29,349 nucleotides of DNA, from the NCBI GenBank assembly GCA_030374765.1, contig JARGXX010000015.1, positions 1-29,349 on the forward strand, in the 5' to 3' direction. This stretch comes from Agarophyton chilense. Taxonomy: Eukaryota; Rhodophyta; Florideophyceae; Gracilariales; Gracilariaceae. A program made the translations under genes and the position numbers. The notes under the pieces were generated by a model. The model was given only the letters and a program-made list of their open reading frames with translations. It made no database searches and had not been told where the DNA came from. Each line of letters opens with the position of its first letter. Positions within the stretch are counted from its first letter, which is position 1. This document shows, one piece after another, positions 1-10,435 of the stretch.

Positions 1-2
1 CC

Positions 3-1697
3 AACGTCGTCTATCTGTCAAAAACAGGATTTACAAGGAGCTTCAATACACCCTCGAAGGATATCGGCATCTATCCCACCTCGAAAGTGAACCCAACCTC
101 CCTAAAGTCTCCCGCTCATTCTTTACTCGAAGAGCTTTGCAACACTCTTGGAAGCGGACAGTTGACTGAACACAAACTATAGACGGCCCCTCGGTTGCTC
201 CTGGACGATGCAATCGTGAAGGAAAAGAAGTACTCTCGAGACAGTAAAGCGTATAGATTTGTTTCAGTTCGTTCTCTTCCCCGAGACACTAACCTCATCT
301 CGTCTCACCATTTCTTCGTAATCAAGCATGACGGCGAAAGCCGCACGCTCAAACTGAAATGCCGTCTTGTACCGAATGGTAACATGTATAAGGAGAAAGA
401 GTCCCTTCGATCAGACTCAGCCACCGCACAGTTCCCCACGGTTCGGCTTCTCCTCTCCATGGCCGTATTGCTCCACTTTCGCATTGCGGCCATTGATATA
501 ATGTCAGCGTACCTCCAAGCCGGTGCAATCAAACGCGACATATATATGAGACCGCCGCGTAGCTGGACGGACTCGTTCGACGAGGTCTGAAAGATCTTGG
601 TTCCAGCGTGCGGTCTCGTCGATTCTGGGGGATTATGGAAGCTCTGCGTTGAGCAGTGGTTCCTCAATCATGGATTCGTCACCGTACCCGAGCTTTCCCA
701 GCTCTTCCTACCATGGAAAAACGAAAGACTCGTACTTATCATTCCAAAGGTTGTCGACGACGTGCTATTTGCCGGTTTAAAGGAAGAACTAGATGCTTTC
801 TATAGTTATATATTCGCTGCATTTGACGTTGATCGATTCTCTTGCGCGACCGATATCGTCTTCAACCGCCTGGTTATATCTCAACATCCGGACTACTCAA
901 TAACGGTATCCATGAAGGAATTCATGGGCCAAGTGCATCCAATCGATATGCCCCCGGCTCGTAGGAAGCAGGACAACGCTCTCTGCACAGACACTGAACT
1001 CCACACTTTTCAGAGTCAGACGGGGAAACTCAACTTTATGGGACATGGAGTGCTACCGCAGGCCTTGCTTGTCGCTAGCAAACTTCAACAGCAAGTGTCT
1101 CGTTTGATAGTCAGCAGCCTTCGGTTGTTGAAAAGCGCCTTGCGACACCTGGAGAGTCTTAACCCTTTTCTACCCTACCAGGCTCCGTCCGTCCACATCG
1201 CGAAGACGTCTCTTATCGAATTGATAAGTTTCAGTGATGCAGCGACCGGTACCACCTCTTATGGACAGTCTGGGTTACTCTCTGGCCTGCTACTTCGTGA
1301 TCAGAAGGCGATCATATTTCATGTGATAGATTGGCACTCGTCGGAACAAACACGTGTTTTCTTTTCTTCTGCTTGAGCAGAGATACTAGCAGCTGCTCTG
1401 GCTGCAGATCATGCAATTCATTTGTCGCAGACTATCCCATAATTTCTTCATGAACATGCCTCAATCAAACCACCGTATCTTACCCTACTTGTGGACTCCT
1501 TTGGGCTCTATTCTACAATCTCTACTCTACATGAGCAGAGAGACTACAGATTTAGGGCACCTGTTTGTCGATTGCGCGACTCGTTTGAATCCCACGAGCT
1601 GCAATCCTTCTTGTGGTTTCCCGGCTCGTCAAACATCGCCGATGGTTTACCAAAAATAAATCCCCATGGCTTCAAGACTCTCAACTCAACTCTATAA
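3..1697 (+). pseudogene. Ty1/copia pol remnant (reverse transcriptase-RNase H)
   Basis: One reading frame runs from the window edge to a TAA at 1695-1697, interrupted by TAG 180-182, TGA 588-590, TGA 1374-1376 and TAA 1440-1442. Visible Ty1/copia landmarks, in order, are a KCRLVPNGN-type block near 355-385 (family consensus KARLVA.G), an IDIMSAYLQAG block near 495-525 followed by DIYMRPP, and VVDD at 750-761 where active copia enzymes have YVDD. An RNase H-like start (SFSDAATG, about 1230) and a SSNIADGLPK block near 1625-1655, matching the end of copia pol, follow. In an active element this would be the C-terminal polyprotein that copies element RNA into cDNA in cytoplasmic particles. Integrase and gag would lie upstream of the window. 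The conserved order makes the family call firm. The stops and the altered YVDD make it non-functional. Confidence 0.9.
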
Positions 1698-2988
1698 TGG
1701 CGACTGGTATCCTACCTGATAAGCTACTCTTTCAGATGAGGACCGCTTCAAGTCGTCGGCTTATGCAATAATTTCAGCGACTCTATTCTAAGGTTGTCGG
1801 AAATGCGCCGTTTTTCAAAAAATCGATTGACGTTTTTAATGCTTAGGACACGAGATCGCCCCCCGCTGCGCGGTTCTCGCGATTTTGGAACGTTATATCA
1901 CCGTTGCGAAGGTGGAGAGCTACAGTAGAACTGGACATCCCTGTCCCTACAATCAATTAGGCACTCATGTAGAGCAACTCGTGCGCGTTTAACCGGTCTG
2001 GGAACCATTTATATGGTATATGATGTATCAGGGACCACGTCGCCTCATTTACGATAAGTATTAGTTTTTAGTATTTTAGACATCTTATTAGGTATGTTAG
2101 TTTAAGACTCTACAGTAGCACCGTAGTAGACGGATGAACGTGCAAGGCTGGAGTTATACACATGATACGTGTATGGACTAAGGTTGGTTTGAACTACTAT
2201 AGTCTAGACGTCTAGTTTACTGTCTAGAAAAGACTTAAGCGATGGCTTCCCCGCCATCGCTACCACCAATTAATTGGTCAGCGAGAGCTTGGCTCTAGAT
2301 TATGTCGCCTACGCGAGTTTCCGTCTCTTAACGGGAGGAACCGCGACCGGTTTGGCTAATCTATCCCCTCGGGAAGCTCAGGCATCACTGTACCGTTGTT
2401 ATTGGTTTATTTCTTTCTTTTGTTGATTTTTCAGTGTTTAGGACAGTACAACGCCCCCGTAAAGGGTTGTTTTCCCCCGTCGTTATTTCGCTTATCCAGT
2501 GTGGATACCCCTTTTATAGGTCGGTACGCTTGGTCGTGCGTCCTGTTTTGCCCAACATTCTCGCTCTACATTTCTCTTTTGTCTACGAAATATCCTTGTC
2601 CTTGGATCCCGCTTTGATTCTTCCCCGTTTTCCTGGATTCATCACCTTCGTATGTATTGCCTGAACCAACGTGGTCTTACACTCACACATGGGTGGCCCG
2701 AAAGCTCGTTCGCTGAGTTACCCCTTCTTCGCGAGACCGGGACTCAAACACCCGAGAGGTATTTCCCCATATGATATTGCTCTACACCTCAATACACCTT
2801 TCGTGGGTCAGCCTTTGTAACGGTCGTTTGCCACCAACGCTAATTTCGCGTCCGCTTCAAGTCTCTGAACGGTCTCATTTCGTCGAGCTTACTCCGGGAA
2901 TCAAACTTGTAAATCTTGCGTCGTATTGGAAAACATCCCCGCTACTCCGCTCAGTTTTTTCATTTCTGTTATCACATCTACCCTATGG
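1698..2988. other. Non-coding stretch downstream of the copia pol remnant
   Basis: No supported gene. Short open frames here (for example 2396-2617 and 2434-2664) overlap one another and have no recognisable motif. By position, this should contain the polypurine tract and 3' LTR of the copia remnant. A purine-rich AAGGTGGAGAG occurs near 1910, but no partner LTR is in the window, so LTR ends cannot be placed. A hairpin and a palindrome at 2238-2278 are listed separately. Confidence 0.5.
2238..2278. repeat. Perfect hairpin followed by a 14-bp palindrome
   Basis: AGCGATGGC (2238-2246) and GCCATCGCT (2253-2261) form a perfect 9-bp stem with a 6-base loop. Three bases later ACCAATTAATTGGT (2265-2278) is a perfect 14-bp palindrome containing CCAAT on both strands. 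They may be regulatory or structural parts of the copia element's terminal region. No function can be assigned. Confidence 0.6.
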
Positions 2989-3650
2989 CACAGACTTTGA
3001 ACTCATATTGAGCAGCGAACAGGCACATTAAAGTTCTCCATTGCAAACAGAATACAATTTCAGGGACTGCTGATCTTGTAGTAAACAAAGTACATAAAAG
3101 CAGTTACACACAGCTTTGCTACTGTTTTTGAGCATCAAACATGCACAATCTGGTTGGTTATTTTCGAAAAACCCTATATCGGGCCCAAACCGAAGTTATA
3201 TTAATGTAGTAAAACCACGGGCGAAGTCCATAGTTTCAGTTATGTAGCACAATCAGTGAGCATAGCCCACAGTATTGCATTGAAAAAAAGCGTCATAGCA
3301 CAGCCCTAGAACTCATGTTGAGAATCTAAAAGGCACAACTACGTTCAAGTTACAATCGAAATACAGTTTCAAGCACTTCTGAAGGTGTAGTCGACAAGAT
3401 CCGTAAGAGCACTAAAACACAGAACTGTTACTCTTCTTTTGAATCAAAGAGGCCCAGCGTGGTCTTCTGCTCTCCAAGGAATACGATATTAGGTCCAGCC
3501 CGAAGATGTATTCATGTATTATATCCTTGAACTCAGGTCACAGTTTTAGTTATTTATCACATTCAGTGACCACAGCTAACTTTATTGCATTGCACAAGAG
3601 CACCAAAACACAGCCCTTGATATTTTTTTGAAAAATGAACAGGAACAGCC
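2989..3650. repeat. Diverged tandem repeat, 310-bp period
   Basis: Unit A begins at 2989 (CACAGACTTTGAACTCATA), unit B at 3299 (CACAGCCCTAGAACTCATG) and unit C at 3609 (CACAGCCCTTGATATTTTT), so the spacing is exactly 310 bp twice. Matching blocks recur at the same offsets: GGCAC about 40 bases into A and B, ATACA.TTTCA further in, and near the unit ends CAGTTATGTAGCACAATCAG versus TAGTTATTTATCACATTCAG followed by TATTGCATTG. Unit C is recognisable only for about 40 bases. The copies are well diverged, and no open frame spans the period. It may be an old satellite fragment or an internal duplication in a dead element. Confidence 0.8.
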
Positions 3651-3997
3651 TATTTTGCTAGATAGCTCCACGAAATTTTGCTCTGCAAAATAATTATACA
3701 CAGAATAGATCATAACTGCAAAAAAGATATGCTTGCTTGGGTACAGGTAAAAGTTTTGTATTAAAAATCAAAAAAATGCCAAGACTTGTTTTAGAATCTG
3801 AACCTACGGTTCTACCCATCAAAAATAAATGTCTTTTTGTTTTTGTGTGAGATCTACATTCAAAGATTATGCTCTAAATCAAAAGATTATGATTACCAAG
3901 AACGTGAAAGAGTCAACGTTTATAAAAAAATGCCAGTTTTATTCAGAATATGAGGAACATTTGAGTTCGATTAGCAGTTCAGCCGTTGATCTGGACG
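3651..3997. other. AT-rich non-coding stretch
   Basis: No gene is supported here. An open frame of 125 codons at 3829-4206 crosses the end of this interval, but it has low-complexity composition, no recognisable motif, and overlaps the short repeats at 3998-4085. Confidence 0.5.
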
Positions 3998-4085
3998 GCT
4001 GCGTGACGAAAGATTGTAAGATGTTCGATCTGTACCGCTGCGTGACGGAAGATTGTAGGTCGCTTTCACCCTTACGTCACGCAGC
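3998..4085. repeat. 39-bp tandem duplication with an inverted third copy
   Basis: GCTGCGTGACG occurs at 3998-4008 and 4037-4047 within a 39-bp repeat; both copies are followed by (A/G)AAGATTGTA. The reverse complement CGTCACGCAGC lies at 4075-4085, so either direct copy could pair with it as an 11-bp stem. Confidence 0.75.
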
Positions 4086-4199
4086 TTACCTTACAAAGGT
4101 ACAGATGGGGCATCAATACGTGTATAGTATTATTCTGGTACGTATGTTTGCAGCTTACGTAAGTTTTTCAACTTTTTTACTACCTTATTTTGGGGAGAT

Positions 4200-4225
4200 T
4201 TGGTGAGGCGTTACTACCTCACCAA
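4200..4225. repeat. Perfect 9-bp hairpin
   Basis: TTGGTGAGG (4200-4208) and CCTCACCAA (4217-4225) are perfectly complementary across an 8-base loop. There is no T-run characteristic of a terminator and no adjacent gene, so its role is unknown. Confidence 0.6.
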
Positions 4226-4641
4226 GCCATGGTGAGCGCGTACTGCCGTTGGGTTAGTTGTATCCAAAATCGGTGTGAAATCACTCTGCGACTCATCTCA
4301 CGGGACCAACCTATCACGCAGTGCGACCACCCCACTCTATTTTTTAGCGCCGTGTCTCGAGCTGTCCAGGTCTAAAGATAGACATAGTTTGTCTGGCTTC
4401 TGTAGTAGATATTCCATTTAAATTATATGAAAAGCGGTTAGTGTTAACAATTACATCAAGCTTTGACGGATTATAAAGGACTAGAAACAGATTGTTTTCG
4501 TCCTTCTACTCCGAACAGTCAACAAGAAAACACACGTTCTCTTTCAAGTTTAACTTTTTCATTGTTCGTTCTGCTCATTTCGTTGCCTCCATTCTTTTGT
4601 GGGAGATTGTGCAATTCGGAGGGTGTCTGCTTGCAGGATTA

Positions 4642-4734
4642 GACCACCCTGGGGGTGACAGGTGCAAACAACGCCAAAACCTAAACCTTAACCCCTAAAC
4701 AACCCCTACAGACAGTGTCACCTCCGGGGTAGTC
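4642..4734. repeat. Imperfect 19-bp inverted repeat around a telomere-like C-rich loop
   Basis: The arm at 4642-4660 (GACCACCCTGGGGGTGACA) pairs with 4716-4734 (TGTCACCTCCGGGGTAGTC), with G-T wobbles and few mismatches. The 55-base interior contains degenerate CCTAAAC, CTTAAC and CCCTAAAC units resembling telomeric CCCTAAA. Possible readings are an end fragment of a small inverted-repeat element or an interstitial telomere-like scar. Confidence 0.55.
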
Positions 4735-4824
4735 CACATCCGCAAGGGGTTACCCCCTGAATCGTCTCATTTAGCCTTCCTATATTTACGCATGTACGTC
4801 TAGCGCCCTCACTCTACCCCTCCG

Positions 4825-4960
4825 ACATCAACACGTATACTGCGATTCTTCATTTACTCTGTGCACTCCGCCACCGCGATTATACGTCTACCACATCGAC
4901 ACGTGTACCAGCGTTTCTCCCTCTACTCCGCGCACTCCGCGACGTGTTCCAACCTGGCCT
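4825..4960. repeat. 68-bp tandem duplication
   Basis: ACATCAACACGTATAC at 4825 and ACATCGACACGTGTAC at 4893 start two adjacent copies. Later matching blocks are CTGTGCACTCCGCCACCGCG and CCGCGCACTCCGCGACGTG. The copies are moderately diverged and non-coding. Confidence 0.7.
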
Positions 4961-5059
4961 TCTGCCTTGCTGCGCCGCTTGGCGTGCACACACAATTTTA
5001 GCTCATGAAGGCGTTGCTCGCTTTGCACCTTATCAAGCTTCGCCTGTAAGATTTGCGTA

Positions 5060-6895
5060 GTTCACGAGCTTTTCACCGTTGAGCAAGGAGCGACGGCAGG
5101 AACGGCAGCGGGAAACAACCAAGAGAGACCCTGAAGATGACCGTCGGCACGCTCTAGACATGTCAGGTGGCAATCCACGCAAAATGCAGGGGAACGCTCT
5201 TCAAAACGTTCTCGTTTTCGATCTGTACTCGCCGCCGTAATTCGATGCCTCGTAGTTGACTCAAGCTCTCCAGATCGAGAGTTTCCCCAAACTGTAACAC
5301 ACAACGGTGAGACCTTATTCTTGAGACGTTTACATCCGAGAAGGTATTTGAGTGCGTTGCTGCAAGCCTTTTTCGTATTCACAATAACCAATGGATTCAG
5401 TGTGTATCTGTCAGAAAGAGATGGGCATGGCTTCTCGCTATGAAGGCCGCGCCGTTTTCGTCACGCCAAGCAAAGAAATCTCGAATTGTGTGCAACGAAA
5501 ACAGGGAGACTACACTGAGCAGGTCGTTGAGAATATGCAAAGCACGCCGATGCATAGCGCTTAAGGTACTCAAGATGCCCAGGAGGTCCCGCGCGACTCG
5601 AGCACAGTTTCCATGCAAACAGGTGCTTGCCCCGATGATGCATCAGACACAAATTCAAACCAACCGTAACGCAAGGGCAGTGGTTAGCCCTGACTGACGA
5701 CTATAGATGATTAACTAGGTCCTGTGCGAAATTGGGCTTCACTCATTGTGCTGTTACGTAGGAGTCTTTTTCTTTGCTCTTACTTGCTTTATCTCGCGAG
5801 CCGTGAGCGCTGAACTGGGTAATCTAGCAATCATGCGTACGAAACCACTGCGTTCCCCGATGAGTACATCTAATTGGCAGTTGCTTTCTGGCGACCTGCC
5901 GGATTGTCATTCTCGCATGACCCACATGAGTGACCCACATGAGACGCCCATCGCCGGTCCGTCCCGGCCAAATACGTGCGGAAGCATCTCATTCTGGTCT
6001 ACCGCTCCTTCGCAATGCCATGCCTGAAGAACCTCATTGCTTGCACTCATTTACTGATGAATCAGGTCAACGCTCACCCCCTGAAAGTGTATCCTAGTAG
6101 CATTGAGCATATGGTGCACTGCGTGTTTTTCACAAGGGCGCTTCCTAGTCGTCCATTAGCATTGTTTTGTCCCTTCACCTCTCAGATGGGCTGTTCTACA
6201 AAGCCCCTCCTCTCCTTTCTGCCTGATTGTGCCTCGCTGTGAGCCCGGAACGTTGTGTTCAGTCTCCTCAATCACCTGCGTTCCAATTTCGCCGGTGCTC
6301 CGCGTCGGCACTCATTGATTATGAATGCTTTCAGTCTCGTATGGCACTTTCGCACAAACCGCAAACAACCCAATCATGCCTTGGTCGCTGCATCTGTACG
6401 GTTCTACCCATTCGGGGTTCCGCCGTCGTCTTAGCATTGGATCGACGCCGTGCCACCACGTATGTCTTGAAAGATCCAGCGAGGAGTCTCCTCTCATCTG
6501 ATTGTGAGTTCCCGAGACTCGGAAAAGCACGGACTGCGAACATGCCCTTAATCAAATCAGTTATTTTGATCACAAACAATCCATTTTCTGCTTTAAAGCT
6601 TGCTTTGCGTCGGTTATACTTCGATAAGGGTGCCCACCACAAGTTGGCCATCGGTTCTTCGGCATCACCCTGGAACAGGGCGATTGAGTGGAAATATAAA
6701 AAGCAGCTCTCGGTGTTCCTTAAGGGCGAGAGAGAAGAGTTAAGTTCTTTCTGTCTTGGGAAACATATTCAACGCTGCGACCAGTGTTGTTACCCTCTCA
6801 GAGCGCGCACATGGGCAGATGCAAGTATTCTCGTGTTACATATTACAATGACAATCTGGTGGTGTAGTGCTCATTCGTCACCGGGAAGGTAAATG
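5060..6895 (+). other. Unclassified stretch with decayed coding-like pieces
   Basis: Several short open pieces on the + strand look more protein-like than random but do not join in one frame. One runs from ATG 5391 (MDSVCICQKEMGMASRYEGR) to a TAA at about 5562. Another runs about 5976-6240, and a third has a non-ATG start and spans 6227-6892 (221 codons). No domain, signal peptide or catalytic motif was recognised. Shadow frames on the opposite strand of similar length weaken any single call. A decayed mobile element is the simplest reading, but I cannot name a family. Confidence 0.3.
5918..5943. repeat. Perfect 13-bp tandem duplication
   Basis: TGACCCACATGAG is present twice in direct succession (5918-5930 and 5931-5943). 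It looks like a simple slippage or repair duplication. Confidence 0.85.
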
Positions 6896-7875
6896 AGACT
6901 CGATAGTTCTCGTTTAAACGACGGAGACAGGTGCGAGGCCTAGACAGGGAGTTTTGATTTGGCAACATCCGTTGTAGACATTGTCGTTCCAGAAGCTGAA
7001 CGAGAAGCATTTGTGATCAGGGAACAGTGTGGCATCTGTGTAAAGAATTGAAGGAGAGGGCTTGGTCTTAATAGTGTGGGAGGGCCGTGCTTGTTCTTCT
7101 TTTGCTATCTTAAGTTGGCGATATTGTTAGTGAAGATGCCATCTCAAGAAGCGGTAAAGCAACTGAACTGGACACCAGTGTCCATCATCCTCACGAACAC
7201 GGTGATCGCATGTAGTTCGTTTGATTATTGTTTGTCCTTCAAGAGGGTTCTGCTCTCGCAGGGTTCTGCTCTCGCATTGTCCGCACCTTCTTCGCTGGTG
7301 AAGTTTTGCGCTCGAAATTCCGGAACAGCAGGAGAGCCATCTGACTAGGAGGCATGCTCATAAATGAGAGAGAGAACTTCGAAGGCTATAGCTCTCTTTA
7401 TATCTGCACTTCTTGTACAGCAGGGTCTTCACCGCGGCGTGTGTTGATTTTCAACACTGCCCCAGGCCACACCATGATTCGCATCTTCCTGGCGTTAGTT
7501 TTCCATGCAAATCATTTACGTTGGATCACCTAGTATTTCTTACTAGTAACCAACGAATGCAGAGAAGGGGTGTGCTTTGTTACAGGTTGGGACGGCGTTA
7601 CATTGTTCTTCATACGTGGCGCCCACAACAAAGAGTGTGCACGCCAGATTTCACAGCACTCGTACTACGGTTTCTGGACGAAAGCGAAAGCCCGTTCGTA
7701 AGCGCAAACGAAGAGTAGTCTTCTGAATCGGTTTGAAGATCCCTTCCATTCCGATCAATCCAAGCAAACAAAAACGTGCTTGGTTTCGGTAGAGCCCTGT
7801 CGAGTTATAAACAGCAAGAAAACGGACGCTAGAAAGATGCCGTCCACGCACATTAACCGAAGGGCGCCTTCTCGA
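6896..7875. other. Stretch without a supported gene
   Basis: Only short overlapping open frames (up to about 100 codons) on both strands, none with a recognisable motif. It contains the 16-bp duplication at 7245-7276. Confidence 0.45.
7245..7276. repeat. Perfect 16-bp tandem duplication
   Basis: GGGTTCTGCTCTCGCA occurs at 7245-7260 and again at 7261-7276 without a mismatch, so it is probably recent. Confidence 0.9.
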
Positions 7876-8535
7876 TCAACGCTTTGAGAAAAGCTGCAAG
7901 AGTCGACAACCAGAGCGATCGTCGAGATTAGTCCCAGGTGAAGCGCTGACCATCATTCGGTCCCGAATCGACCATTCGAAAGTATTATCGTTCGGCCGTC
8001 GCCGTTCAATAAGAACGGGCTCAGCGGACAGTTCAGCCCATGGCCAAAGCGCACTGCACCAAGGCGCGCTGTGCTCTGCAATACTTGCCATACTTGTTGC
8101 CCGCCTGTTCATGATCTCGCCATTCAGGCCGGTCCGAATGCCCAGGTACGACAACGCTTTTGACAGGGAATTTTGCTCTCGCAAAAACTGACCATGCGTT
8201 ACAGTCTCTGGTCGTACGCTTTTGCCGCCTTTCACTTTTGCTAACTCTATTCTCTGTCCCCGATTTATGGTACGTTTCACTTGGTGTGCGGTGGCACGAT
8301 CGTGCTGCGCTGAATGTCTTCTTGGCGGCATGTGAGGAAACTCTCTTCGCTTTGGACTGAAGAGAGTTCCATGCCTTTCGTGGTCGCAGGCGGCGCTATA
8401 ATATCTTCTGGCGTTGAATTTGCGCTGGTATGCCTGTTTAACATAAATGTCGTCTGACTCCCATTGCTTGCGAACCTGGCCGCACAGGGTTATCAGGCTG
8501 TTCGGCGGAAGGAATCGTAATCTCCTGGTGACCAT
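7876..8535 (-). CDS. Hypothetical ORF, unrecognised (weak)
   Basis: A 219-codon open frame begins with ATG at 8535-8533. The product is basic and rich in Arg, with no recognised domain, signal peptide or membrane segment. It lies 139 bp downstream of another minus-strand ORF, in a different frame. A competing frame over its 5' end also looks protein-like (a RKGDCAKYFCWKKP segment near 8600-8560), so either this is a shadow or the locus is a broken or spliced gene. No function is proposed. Confidence 0.22.
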   Translation of the reverse strand: MVTRRLRFLPPNSLITLCGQVRKQWESDDIYVKQAYQRKFNARRYYSAACDHERHGTLFSPKRREFPHMPPRRHSAQHDRATAHQVKRTINRGQRIELAKVKGGKSVRPETVTHGQFLREQNSLSKALSYLGIRTGLNGEIMNRRATSMASIAEHSAPWCSALWPWAELSAEPVLIERRRPNDNTFEWSIRDRMMVSASPGTNLDDRSGCRLLQLFSKR

Positions 8536-8674
8536 TCAGGACGATCTATGGGCTTTTTCCAGCAAAAGTACTTGGCACAGTCGCCCTTTCGGATGGCTCG
8601 TCTCTTTTTCCATCTTCTCACCTTTTTTTAGCTGAAGCTGTCCGGATGGCAACGAAAGCTCAGTTTCCATCACC

Positions 8675-9448
8675 TCACTCGCCGTTCTTCTGGTCACAGT
8701 GGAACAATTTATTCGCCCCTTTTCTCCAAACCGCCAACATCCTCTTCAGCTTTGTCCAGCTTTTCCGGACAAAAGAATTTTTCGCCGGAGCCGCTGGGGA
8801 TCGTTCCGATTCGTTTTTAGGCTTCTGTACGTATGAGAGGCCTTTGTCTTTTGCAGTGATGTCCGCCTCCATACGAATTTCAACACATTCAGCTAAAGGT
8901 TTCCTTGCTTGCGAACTCCCAAAATACTGGACTGCATGGGGTGATACCAGTGCTGGGGTTATCTCATCACAATTATCCGACGGAAAGGCGTTCTGATCGT
9001 TTTCTTTCGAAAGCAAGGGAATCCTTTTGCGCGGCTCTTTATCTGCCTGGTGGCATTCCTTTCCCTTGCCGATAATTTTATCAGAGAGCTCTCCCAAGCC
9101 GTCCATCTTGTTTTCGGCATCTTCCGTGATCAAGTCCTCTGGGTTGTAACTCCATGTAGAGTCTCCTGTGATTGTCACCGACCAGTTTGTCCGCACTGGA
9201 AGCCTAGCGGGGAAAACTTCGCTAGATTGGTTTGTCATGACCCGATGACAATCACCTCTGCTGGTGTACCCAGGAATTCGGAAGAATCTTTTTCTCCCTT
9301 TGTCCATGAAAGGGTTGAGCCTTAATCTACCCTGTCTGGCTGGAGAAGGCAAAGTCGCAGTCGCCACGAGATTTACAAATTCAACACACCCTTTTCGACT
9401 GTCGATTTTAGCCAGGGCGTCGGGATCGGAAGTGGGATGAGAAACCAT
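8675..9448 (-). CDS. Hypothetical protein, 257 aa
   Basis: The open frame starts at ATG 9448-9446, preceded by AAAA and followed by G, a favourable eukaryotic start context. The hydrophilic product is rich in Lys, Glu, Asp, Asn and Ser, with a basic C-terminal segment (KSWTKLKRMLAVWRKG, about residues 230-245). It has no signal peptide, membrane helix or recognised catalytic motif. The length and even amino-acid use favour a real gene over chance, but I recognise no family. It shares strand with the alkyl sulfatase about 1 kb upstream. The GAGTGAGG at its stop resembles a splice donor, but I could not find an acceptor that keeps the frame open. Confidence 0.4.
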   Translation of the reverse strand: MVSHPTSDPDALAKIDSRKGCVEFVNLVATATLPSPARQGRLRLNPFMDKGRKRFFRIPGYTSRGDCHRVMTNQSSEVFPARLPVRTNWSVTITGDSTWSYNPEDLITEDAENKMDGLGELSDKIIGKGKECHQADKEPRKRIPLLSKENDQNAFPSDNCDEITPALVSPHAVQYFGSSQARKPLAECVEIRMEADITAKDKGLSYVQKPKNESERSPAAPAKNSFVRKSWTKLKRMLAVWRKGANKLFHCDQKNGE

Positions 9449-10435
9449 TTTTCGTAAAGGGAATGGGGAAAGACCGAAGATGTCACAAGGGTTGGAGAGC
9501 TATTCCACGCAGCTTGGAGGTCTTGAGAGAAGCCGGCGAATGTTCAGATTGAACACTACCTGGGGTATTTATACGGTTCCTGAGATGAGAATCATTCCGT
9601 CGTAACGTTTTAGTTGTGTTGAATGAATCCAGAGAGGAGTACCCTGGTTGACACGAAACAGCAATTCTTGTGGACTCTCTTGTATGAAGTAGGATCTCTG
9701 TTACCGAATAGGAAATGTCCCATTTACAGTTTCTCGTCTCCTTGGTTGAAACAGACAATTCTGATATTTGGAACGCTTTTCACATGTGCAGTTTGAGTCA
9801 AACGGCTCGATGTGCGTACCGCGGAGGGTGGTAAGTCTTCGTTTGCAAAGTCTCTTCTGATTGGGAGCCGAAACTATGTCGAATGAAGATCCCCGGTAGT
9901 TATTCCCGTTTTAGAAGCAACATTTATGAACATGTCCATGGAAATCCCCGAATTGGGAATACATGCTGACGCTGAGACGTTCTCGGACAACACCACGTAT
10001 CTGCATTAGCTCGTCGTCCCAACGGGGCAAAGAGTTTTGAAAACGAGAAGCATTACGATAGCAGTAGCAAAGAGTCGATATCTAAACCAATCTGTCTCAA
10101 CGAGCAGTCAATTTCGACTCTGCAATATCGGTTTCCTCTCAAATATGGATGAAAGCAAACATCTTCGAAAATATTACGAGCGATAGAACAGTTTCGATCA
10201 GATTGCCTTCGTTCTTCGTTTTAACGTTTCAAAGAAATCTATCTCAAGATGCTCAGTTCTTTAAATCCTCAAAATGTCTTTTGGGCTGGCTTTTTACAAT
10301 CTCACGGCTGTCTTTCTATGTGTATTTCGCCATGCTCACGGTAGCTTACCTCGTGCAAAAAATTGGTCGTAGAATGATCAAGACATGGAGTTGTTTGCGT
10401 CTGGAGATATCGAAAGCCATGGTCTTCATTATTCT
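9449..10435. other. Intergenic region between the hypothetical ORF and the alkyl sulfatase
   Basis: A 91-codon minus-strand frame (9758-9483) and the 5' half of a plus-strand frame (10149-10646) fall here, but neither shows a motif. It probably holds the 3' flank of the alkyl sulfatase and the 5' flank of the 257-aa ORF. No canonical AATAAA was identified just past the alkyl sulfatase stop. Confidence 0.5.

Noticed and set aside
597..1376. Independent 259-aa gene
   Set aside because: It is in phase with the preceding copia reverse transcriptase frame and contains its VDD block, so it is a segment of the broken pol.
2730..2760. tRNA T-arm-like sequence on the minus strand (CGGG ... GAGTCCCG)
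   Set aside because: No matching acceptor stem, D-arm or anticodon arm could be found at the required distances.
6227..6892. 221-codon plus-strand frame as a gene
   Set aside because: It has no ATG near the start, no domain, and competing frames on both strands. It was kept only as part of an unclassified stretch.
8628..8680. A short intron joining the two minus-strand ORFs at 9448-8675 and 8535-7876
   Set aside because: A donor-like GAGTGAGG is present, but each acceptor tried gave an immediate stop, so no splice model could be supported.
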